Shown here in pieces: positions 56,907 through 64,000 of a DNA stretch of 64,000 nt. The notes under the pieces are model-generated. The model made no database searches and was not told the origin of the DNA. It saw only the letters and a program-made list of their open reading frames with translations. This DNA is from Vicugna pacos (lineage: Eukaryota > Chordata > Mammalia > Artiodactyla > Camelidae), in the NCBI RefSeq assembly GCF_048564905.1, contig NC_132994.1:11991652-12055651 (forward strand), in the 5' to 3' direction. Positions within the stretch are counted from its first letter, which is position 1. The number at the start of each line of letters is the position of its first letter. Made by a program: the position numbers and the translations under genes.

Positions 56907-56951
56907 ATGGTCATCCGCGTGTTCATCGCCTCCTCCTCGGGCTTCGTGGCG
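56907..56951 (+). CDS. SH3BGRL2: SH3BGRL2 exon 1, coding part (first 15 codons)
   Basis: Encodes MVIRVFIASSSGFVA, the N terminus of SH3 domain-binding glutamic-acid-rich-like protein 2, a small (about 107-residue in human) protein with a thioredoxin-like fold but no active-site CXXC. The paralogue SH3BGRL starts MVIRVYIASSSGSTA, so residues F6, F13 and V14 favour SH3BGRL2. The exon ends in gcg|gtgagc, a good donor in phase 0; the next exon of the family begins IKKKQQ and is not in this window. The start context gagacgATGg has A at -3 and G at +4, a strong Kozak context. The role of the protein is not well defined. It lies in a CpG island, and the remainder of the gene is to the right. Confidence 0.92.
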
Positions 56952-57454
56952 GTGAGCACCGAGGGGACCGGCCGCGGGCCGGGGTCGGGTCTGCGCGGGC
57001 CGGGGGCGCCGGGCGCGGGTCCTGAGGGAGGCGCGCGACGCTCGCCCCTGCGCGTCTCGGCGCGCTGCGCGTCCGGCCGCGGGAGCCCGCGCCGGCAGGT
57101 GATCCATCGCACATGGACAACAATGAATAGGGCGGGGAGCAGCGGTGGGTGCGGGACCCCGGACTCACCCACATGCCCACTCTGCACCGCCTGAGGGGGA
57201 GACAGTTCGGCAGGAAAATGGAGTCGGCGGGAAGCCCCCAGCGCCAGTTCCGTGGCTCGGGAATTTGAGGAGGGGTGGTCCGAGAGCTTCGTGGGGTGGG
57301 GGGTCCCGGGGGGGGTCCCCACTTCCCTTGGTGTCAGTTCTTGCCGATTTGGGACTTTCAGCCCGGTTAGGTTTTGTACGGGCGCTTGTTAGGCTGCTTG
57401 GTGTGCTCCCCTAGCTTCGGAATGGAACAAGTTTAAGTGGGAATTGCTCTCCAC

Positions 57455-59120
57455 CCACCTTGCCCCGCCGCCAAGTGCATTTCTTCAGTTTTGTACCTGA
57501 GCAAAGAGAACGTAAACCAGGTTTGTCCAGCAGTGCCAGGGTTTTTTGTTTTGTCCTTTTTTTTTTTTTTTTGCCTAGGGTGCTATAAATATTTTTACAT
57601 CTATATGGAGATGTGGTGTGTTTGTTTTTTTTCCCCTGTAATGGAATACTGTGCTCAGTTTCACCTTAAGGATATATAAATTGTGGCCATTTTAATTATT
57701 TTAAGCTGTTTTGTTTGGTCGATATCGTTGAATTTTTTTTTAAGAAGAAGTTACATAGCTAGATGTCAGACTTTAAGGAAAAATTCAGTAATATACTTGA
57801 TAGCCCACTAAATAAGACGTGTAGCAATATTTTATGCGATTATTAAGATTTGATTACCTTAGCTAAGAGTTAAACTGTAAATTTAAGTAGCTCTTTGGTG
57901 AGATATATACAAATACAACAAAAAAGCGCAATATTGATGGCTTAAAATTTGGTCTGGCCAGTTACCTGCTCAGCAACTCAACCAGATTTTCCCCAAATTT
58001 GTTTCTGAAACAGGTGAGATGGAGGATGAAATAAAATGTTGCTTCCAATACAACACTGAGGTTTGTTTGTTTGTTTGTTTGTTTAAAGGAATTAACTTAT
58101 AATAGGAATAAAGGCCCTCTTTTGCATTAGAAAAAGTAGATGGGAAACTACAATTTATCTTTCTCTGCAGGCTTGCCCTGGTCCGCAGACTCCTGATAGT
58201 TCTGGTGTTTCTTGTGATTTGTGACTGCTTAGTCATACCTGCCTTTTATAGATTTCTCCACCGAAGCAATATTTCATGTGTGCGGAGACCCTTGCTGTTT
58301 TGTGGGTAGATTTTTTTCAAATTTCGGTAATTGTTACCATAGCCTTTTATTGATTGCAGAAGGGATGTTTTATAGTATTAAGAAGCCCACACTACATTTG
58401 ACATTGGACAAGCCAAAGTCAAAACTTGAGGTAATTGGCCTATCCTGTCAGTAGGTAGTTTATCAGGAGAGTTCTGGAACCCCGCATCTCTGTTTTCTCA
58501 GTACTATTAACAAATATTTATTGTCTGCCTGCTGTGTGCCTTTTTAATATTTAAATTTAATGTTAGGTGTTTTGCACATGAAGCTAGACTAAAGATACCC
58601 AAGTTTTGAGATAGGCTCTGACGAGTGATGTGAGCTTGGTTGAGGTACCTCATCTCTGCCTGAGTTTCTTGTCCAGAGAATGAAGGATTGAGATAAATAA
58701 CTCAGAATTGCACTCTAGCTTCAAAATGGTTGGACTTCATTCGTTGGGTAAATGTAGATAAATCCTCATAACAGCTTCCTTCACTTTAACAATATACATA
58801 TTAGTATCAAGGTGAATTTATTCTCATCCTGCGGTGAGAGGTCTCTGGTGAGGTCTCAGGTCCCCTCACTGCCCCGCCCAATGGTATGTCTTCCGACATG
58901 AATCGATCTGAGCTGGAAGACACTCTGGTTATCACAGACGTGCAGTTGGTAAACACTAGTTATCTAGTTTAACGTACTTGATCTTTTCAGGTCTCAAAGA
59001 ATCCTTAGTCATTGAGTCTCACCCGTTGTAATATCTCCTATGTTCTTCTGCAATTATATCATATAGATACTTTTGATAACGATAAGGTTATGCTCATATG
59101 CAAGAATTAATGAGTCCTAA
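57455..59120. other. Intronic unique sequence
   Basis: Mostly unrecognised. A T-run at about 57,557-57,572 followed by gcctagggtgctataaatattttt may be an old L1 end. A weak + strand MIR lies near 58,630-58,710. No exon recognised. Confidence 0.4.
58062..58085. repeat. (GTTT)n microsatellite
   Basis: Six GTTT units in intron 1. Confidence 0.95.
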
Positions 59121-59129
59121 GATGGAATG

Positions 59130-59620
59130 GGATCATTTAGGTCAACTGTTGAGCAGAAGAGGCTCACTGGGGCTGATAGCATGATGCCGAGTTCCGCTGC
59201 CATGACGGTGTGGCAGTGTTTCCCCTCCAGCAATGTTGTGTTGTCCATTGGCTCTGTTCCATTCGATGACCAACCGTCACCAGCAAGTACACGGAGGAAC
59301 AAAGAATTTGATTCCCGAGTCAGTTTGGTTTTAGCTGAAGTTTATTAAACTGCAAGGAAAGAATGTGACTAGAATTAGACTAAGCAGCTAAGTCAGTCCC
59401 AGGAATTTTCCAAAAAGATGCTCTGCCTGAATCAACAAAAGATTTAAATAAACCACCTGTTTAGGGAAAATCCTCATGTCTTGTTCTGATTTCCCTGAAC
59501 TCTCCTGCTTCAACACTTTAAAGTGGTACTGGAATAATTAATTAACACTAAGGGATAATTGTCCTTTTCTCTTCCCCAGCTCCAGGTACAACCTGCTGTC
59601 ACTAGGGAATAAAAATAATG
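59130..59620 (-). mobile_element. Endogenous retrovirus LTR with a piece of leader, fossil
   Basis: Read on the minus strand: a poly-A signal in cagtttaataaacttcagc, then gggaatcaaattctttgttcctcc and an LTR-like end near gtacttgctggtgacgg. The stretch at 59,130-59,285 (to the left, downstream in the element) may be internal leader. The U3 side extends right to about 59,620. No viral genes recognised. It is solitary and its class is uncertain. Confidence 0.55.
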
Positions 59621-59624
59621 CCCC

Positions 59625-60615
59625 ATTATTATGCTATGGAATCCTGAAAATCAGATTTCTTATGCAGCCCATCATCTTGCTGTCATTCATGTCGTACTCA
59701 AGGACGTTTTATTTCAGTCTAAAGAAAATAGCGAAGTCAGAGAAGCACCATTTTAAATTTAACTTATTCTGGTTCTATACCCAAAAGGGGCGGTCTTGGT
59801 AATTTTACCCAGGAAATATGTTAATATGACTTTCTAATTGAAAAACATTAGAATCGGTGATTTCACTCATTCATTATTTTATTCTTTCAACAAGCGTTTT
59901 CGAAGGGTCTGCTCTTTGCCCAGTTCTGTCCTTGGTCTTCTGGGAATTGGAGGACAGCAGAGGGTGGTTTCTATCCTCGAGGAATTCAGGTGGGGAGCAG
60001 GCAGGGAGATAAGATAGGAAAGGTGAAACCACCGGTAATAAAGTACAGCCCAAGGACACATGCCTCTTTCGGGACCATTCTTACCAGAGATAGAAATAAT
60101 ATAGGCAGCAGAGGGAGGCATTGCAGGATGTCAGATAAGGAGGAAATGTGCCAGAAATCATAAAATATGCATGTGGGAGCCTCAGGCAGATGGCAGGGAG
60201 AGGGACTGAATTGGATTTGGAGCTGGGGAGAGAGTGCCTGAGCCCACCTTGTTCAGGCTGGAAAGGGAGGGACCTTGGGTGGGAGGGGCAGGTGGCAGAA
60301 GTCCCTGTGGATCTCTTTTGAGGACAGGTAGTCCTTGAAAGCAGCCCATAATAACAAACTCCAGGGTGCTCAGCATCTTGAGAGATGTCTTCAGGACCTG
60401 TGGCTGGCATGCTGTCTGGAGTCTTCTGTCCGCAGGGAACAGGGTGCTGCCTGGCAGGGAGGGACCCCTGGTATGTGATTTCAAAAAACCTTTACCCTCC
60501 TGCTTGTCCTGCCTGAAATTTCTCAAAAAGGAAATAAAGTTTTCCACTCTTTGTTCAAGTTCTTGGGCTCGGTTGTTAGAGCTGGACAAACCCCGAAAGA
60601 GATTTGCTAGTGAGT
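59625..60615. other. Intronic unique sequence, one old repeat scrap
   Basis: At 59,865-59,965 a catttattcaacaaatatttattg-like old repeat is suggested (attcattattttattctttcaacaagcg). The 148-codon reverse frame at 60,182-60,628 has no splice support. Confidence 0.4.
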
Positions 60616-60619
60616 CCAA

Positions 60620-60745
60620 CCACCTCATTTCACAGAGAAGAAGATTTGAGCATAGAGGTTAAGTGGCTTCCCTGAGGTCATTTATGTCAGTCGGTGCAGA
60701 GCTGAGGCTTAAATGGAAGCCAGATCTCCTGACTCCTGAATGTAT
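60620..60745 (-). repeat. MIR SINE (ancient)
   Basis: Reverse MIR: cctcatttcacagagaagaag, gcatagaggttaagtggcttccctgaggtcat, gcagagctgaggcttaaatgg, agatctcctgactcctgaa. Confidence 0.75.
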
Positions 60746-60749
60746 TTGT

Positions 60750-61405
60750 TCGTGCATCCACTCATACACTGATTGACACACACTCATCAAACAATCATTG
60801 AAAACCTATTAAGTACCAGGCTCTCTGTTGGGTGCTAGGTGTGTATGATGGTCAGGAGAACAGACACAGACTCTGCCTTCATGGTACAAATCAGTGCTGA
60901 CTCTCCACCTCCCAAAGACGTGGGATGCAAGCCATTTCTTCAGGGAGAATGAAGGACTGATTGGGGGATGTTTCCCTGGGACGAGGTGATATGAGCTAGA
61001 CTATAGCTGTACATCCCTGGATGTTGGAGGGGGCCGTCCCTGGGAGGGAAAGGTACAAAGAAATTGGAAGCAGAGATGGAAAACATGGACCTTTGCCCTA
61101 CTATGCTTTCAAGTAGGGGTAGGGGTGGAGGGGAACACATAGAAACTATGCTCAGATTCCTCTCGCTCTTTGCAGCTGTACAAGGGCATACCCATGGTTG
61201 GCTTTGCATGACTTAGAACTATTTTAAACATGCAGTGATCAGTTCCATCTCCACAGGATGTTTTGTGAAGCTTCACTTGTGTACAGGAGCTTCTAAAAGG
61301 AGTTCTAAGGCAGTTAAAGTCAGGATGTGACCAGGTAGGTGTGAGCCTTAATTCATAAGTGATTCTAACGCCAGAAGGAGCTAGTGAGGGTAAGCCTGGG
61401 CTTGC
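60750..61405. other. Intronic unique sequence
   Basis: An old repeat scrap (atcattgaaaacctattaagtaccaggctctctgttgggtgc) lies at 60,794-60,840. Nothing else recognised. Confidence 0.4.
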
Positions 61406-61409
61406 CAGG

Positions 61410-61540
61410 ATCTTTAACTCATTGAATCCTCAGAGTCATGTATGGCAAGGTTTATTCCCATTCTATAGATGGAGAAGCTGAAGTTGACCTGAATGCGTTC
61501 ATACGCGGTAGACGGTGGGACCCCCAGTTGAAGTCTGGCA
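61410..61540 (-). repeat. MIR SINE (ancient)
   Basis: Reverse MIR: ctttaactcattgaatcctcagag, ttattcccattctatagatggagaagctgaag, then a decayed end. Confidence 0.6.
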
Positions 61541-61839
61541 GACAGGTGGCTTCAAAGCTCCTGGAGCAGAATTTCTCCACTGTGGGTACTGTCACGCCCT
61601 TGGGGGAATGAGAGTATCAGGGATGCTTGATGTATAATCCCCCATAAGAGCTGCCTTGTGAAAAATGCCAGTGGTACCCCAGACAAGGAACAGCACTGCA
61701 GGGCGTTGGAATGGCAGGGCGTGGAGGGCATTTAGGGAGGTGGTGGGGAGTGTATAAGGAATAATCAGAAGAAGCAGGAATAAGTTGGGGCCCTGAGGAC
61801 AAAGTTGTAAGGGAACTTCAGGCTGGGAAGGCTTGTGTA

Positions 61840-62295
61840 TTGGTTTTCTAGGACTGCCGTTAGCAAAGTATCAAAAATTGTGGGGCTTAAAGAATAGAAA
61901 TCTGTCTGACAGTTCTGAAAGCTAAAAGTCAAGGTTAGGGTGTTGGCTCAGTGGCTTCCTTTGGAGGGCTGTGAGGGAAGCTCTGTTCCATGCCTCTCTC
62001 CTAACTTCTAATGCTTTGCTGGCAATCTCTGGCCCTCCTCAGCACGTAGGTGGAGGGCCGTGATGTGTCTTCGTGTCCACATGGCATTCCCCTGTGTGTA
62101 TGTCTGTCTCTGTGTCCATATTTCCCCCTTTTGTAAGGACACAGTTGAATTGAACTTGAGCGTACCCTAATGACTTCTTCATCTTAACTCGATCATCTGC
62201 AAAGATCCTATTTTCAAAATAAGTCAGAAGTCATAGGTACTGGGGGGACATAATTACATCTTTTGCGGGGACATAATTACACCTGTAACAGCATG
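61840..62295 (-). mobile_element. MaLR LTR fossil (MST/MLT1-like), reverse orientation
   Basis: On the + strand it reads tattggttttctaggactgccgtta, ttgtggggcttaaag, gacagttctgaaagctaaaagtc, ggctgtgagggaagctctg, aaggacacagttgaattg, catcttaactcgatcatctgcaaagatcctattttc and an end ggggacataattacacctgtaacag. This is the reverse of the MaLR LTR order. The ggggacataattacac segment is partly duplicated (62,246 and 62,267). Confidence 0.75.
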
Positions 62296-62299
62296 CAAG

Positions 62300-64000
62300 A
62301 TGAGAGTTGAAATAGAAAGACTGATTGATGGCATTCCCCCTCTTTCATTAGAAAGACTGTGGGCAAATTTCCTGAATCTTAAAATCAGCAGCTGGATGTT
62401 GAATTATATGGAATATAGTCAATATATAGTAAGGTCCATGGCTAGAAAGGGAGATTTATCAATATCCCAAGTGAAGACACCTGACTGCAGTTTTTCTTGT
62501 TCATTTTAATGTTTCCCAAATTTGATATTTTTTCCATTCTATGATATTTAAAACTTGTAAATAGTAAATATAATCAGGGGCATGGACTCCATTACGAAAT
62601 TAGGGACTTAAAAAAAATCCGTTTGCGTTAGGACACTTTAAATAAATATTGCATTCTATTTGAGAAAACTATATTTTGACAACTATTTATAAAAGTATGG
62701 GGTGGTTTCCACATTGCAGGAATGTAAGACTAATTGAGTCTTTTTTCTGTGTTTTCCAATTTTTTGATCAAAAATAGAAAACAATGATTGTGGAAAAACC
62801 CCAACAGTTCTGCAGGAAGCAATGTGAGATCCTAACTAAAGAATATTTCTTCAAATTTTTTTCATGTTTAGTTTATAAGAAGTTCTGAAGTGAATTGCGT
62901 TTTTTTTTCAGTAAAGTTAAAAATGCGTGACAGAATAGAAAAAGTCTAGATTCTTAATAAATGTTTCACTTCTAATGTAAAAATTAGCATGACTTACTGA
63001 TCTTTATATATGAAATTTTAAAACACTATTTTAATGCAGATTTGAAAAAATAGGATCAAGAAATAATTCATTCAGCTGCTAAATGTTAATTTTTTCAAAA
63101 TTTACCCTCCAAACTCTAAACTCAGGAGACCCTTTCAGGTTTCATCAATCTTTCAGTAGGAACTGTTTTAATGGGTGTTATTTTAGCCACAGTTAGTTAG
63201 AAACCTAAGTTCTGATATAAATCATATTCCTGTGTTCATTATTTTTCTGTGATTAATTTTGTATTATTCTGTTTGTCCATTTGGTGAAAAGGGATCTTAG
63301 CTTTTCCAATTAGAAACCTAGTGAACATTTTATTTTTTTTCCTATGGAATGGCAAATGCTTATTAGCATGTGAGGGAGATTTTCCACTTCTGATTATGTC
63401 CATTTGTCTTTTGGGGTCCTCTCTCTAGTTGGAGCTGAACAACATGTCATTGAACCCTTCTGTTTGGTGCTTTTAGACCGACAGTGATGAGTACTTACCA
63501 CTGCCAAGTTTTTGATTGGTGGTTTGGGTGGCTGGGAGAGGCGGAGCAGGAGGGGTTGGAGAGTTGGAGGTTGGAAACCAACAGCAGCTGCAACTGAGCA
63601 ATCTAGTTTAAAGCAGTGGTTTCCCTTTAGTCCTTTTAATGGATTTTTCTGAGTTTATCTGCCAGCATGGGCTAGTCACTCAGGAACTGACCTGTGGTCA
63701 TTTAAAGGTAATGTTGTTATAACTTGTGTGTTGGTTTTTTTCCAAACTCCAACAAAGAAATCAACCTAGGAAAAGTTCTTAATTGAATGTTTCCCTTATG
63801 GACTCATGACAGCTTTGCTGTAGGACTGAAAGCTGAACGAGATTCCAGCAGAGGTGGGGAGACCCCCCCTTACCTATAATCCCAGGTACTTTGAGGCTCT
63901 GCGGCCCCTGGGAGACTGAAAGAGTTCGGCTGGTCTCCTAGATCTGATACCCTTTGTTACCATTGACAGCTTATTTATTCCTGAGGGGACCTGGCTCTTT
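62300..64000. other. Intronic unique sequence to the window edge
   Basis: No recognised repeats, exons or RNA genes. GC-poor at the start, more balanced toward 63,500. Confidence 0.4.

Larger units (their letters stand above)
56200..57450. promoter_or_regulatory. SH3BGRL2: CpG island and promoter region of SH3BGRL2
   Basis: Abrupt rise in G+C and CpG density against an AT-rich background, spanning exon 1. It contains GC-box-like cgccccaccccgcc at 56,311-56,324 and CCG/GGC repeats (56,274-56,293 and 56,804-56,826). No convincing TATA box is placed, so a CpG-type promoter with dispersed starts is likely. The transcription start cannot be fixed from sequence alone. The island also extends about 0.5 kb into intron 1. 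Confidence 0.9.
56952..64000 (+). other. SH3BGRL2: SH3BGRL2 intron 1 (5' part)
   Basis: Starts with gtgagcaccg and continues past the window edge. No sequence encoding the expected next segment (IKKKQQDVVRF) was recognised. It holds the right half of the CpG island, a (GTTT)n run, an ERV LTR, MIRs and a MaLR LTR; the rest is unique. The long first intron agrees with the large first intron of the gene in other mammals. Confidence 0.8.

Noticed and set aside
56115-57194. 359-codon open frame and overlapping long frames on both strands at the CpG island
   Set aside because: High G+C removes stop codons in several frames at once. Only the 15 codons from 56,907 match a known protein, and a splice donor ends that exon.
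60182-60628. 148-codon reverse open frame
   Set aside because: Intronic sequence, no splice sites, low-complexity proline/serine content, no known family.
57455-64000. Search for SH3BGRL2 exon 2
   Set aside because: No sequence encoding the expected IKKKQQ segment was seen; it should lie to the right of the window.

Overview
This window reads as nuclear DNA of a camelid (camel, llama or alpaca group). The main evidence is about ten copies of the camelid tRNA-Ala-like SINE (Vic-1 type). Its body carries an A-box-like tagctcagtgg and a B-box-like ggttcaatcc, followed by a tail ending in taaataaacctaatta plus C-runs. Several copies keep near-perfect target-site duplications. L1 3' ends of the cetartiodactyl type, MIR, L2, MaLR and MER-type fossils complete a typical placental-mammal repeat landscape. 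There is no bacterial gene, operon, CRISPR array or plasmid feature.

Only one protein-coding gene is supported: exon 1 of SH3BGRL2 on the + strand. It starts at 56,907 inside a strong CpG island (about 56,200-57,450) and encodes MVIRVFIASSSGFVA before a GTGAGC donor at 56,952. From there to the right edge is intron 1, and no later SH3BGRL2 exon was recognised. The island holds GC boxes, a ZNF143/THAP11-type (SBS) promoter motif at 56,636-56,655 and a GGC-rich 5' leader. In other mammals the left-hand neighbour of this gene is LCA5 on the opposite strand; no LCA5 exon was recognised here, so the left 56 kb is probably the intergenic interval.

Layout. 1-12 kb: AT-rich unique sequence with SINEs, MIR, L2, a MER20-like element and a 0.13-kb direct repeat spaced about 1 kb apart. 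12-14.3 kb: an old L1 split by a class I solo LTR. 15-16 kb: a young L1 tail, then unique sequence with enhancer-like motifs. 16.8-17.9 kb: an old DNA-transposon-like element split by a class I solo LTR with a triplicated R-region motif. 18.9-20.9 kb: minus-strand L1 and an LTR. 21-28 kb: unique sequence, LTR fossils, an L1 with an AT-rich palindrome at its end, and a SINE invaded by an L1. 28-38 kb: unique DNA with MaLR LTRs, SINEs, MIRs and microsatellites. 39.19-39.25 kb: an isolated exon-like block with good splice sites and an open frame. 42.4-44.9 kb: a decayed class I endogenous retrovirus with RNase H/integrase remnants and a right-hand LTR. 47-55 kb: more LTRs, L1s and SINEs. 56-57.5 kb: promoter and exon 1. 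57.5-64 kb: intron 1 with an ERV LTR, MIRs and a MaLR LTR.

No new biological system was found. The most checkable novelties are the orphan exon-like block at 39.2 kb, the triplicated LTR motif, the nested insertions (useful for relative dating), the SBS promoter motif and several unique stretches that look like candidate regulatory elements. All family names were assigned by reading, without a database search, so subfamily names are approximate.
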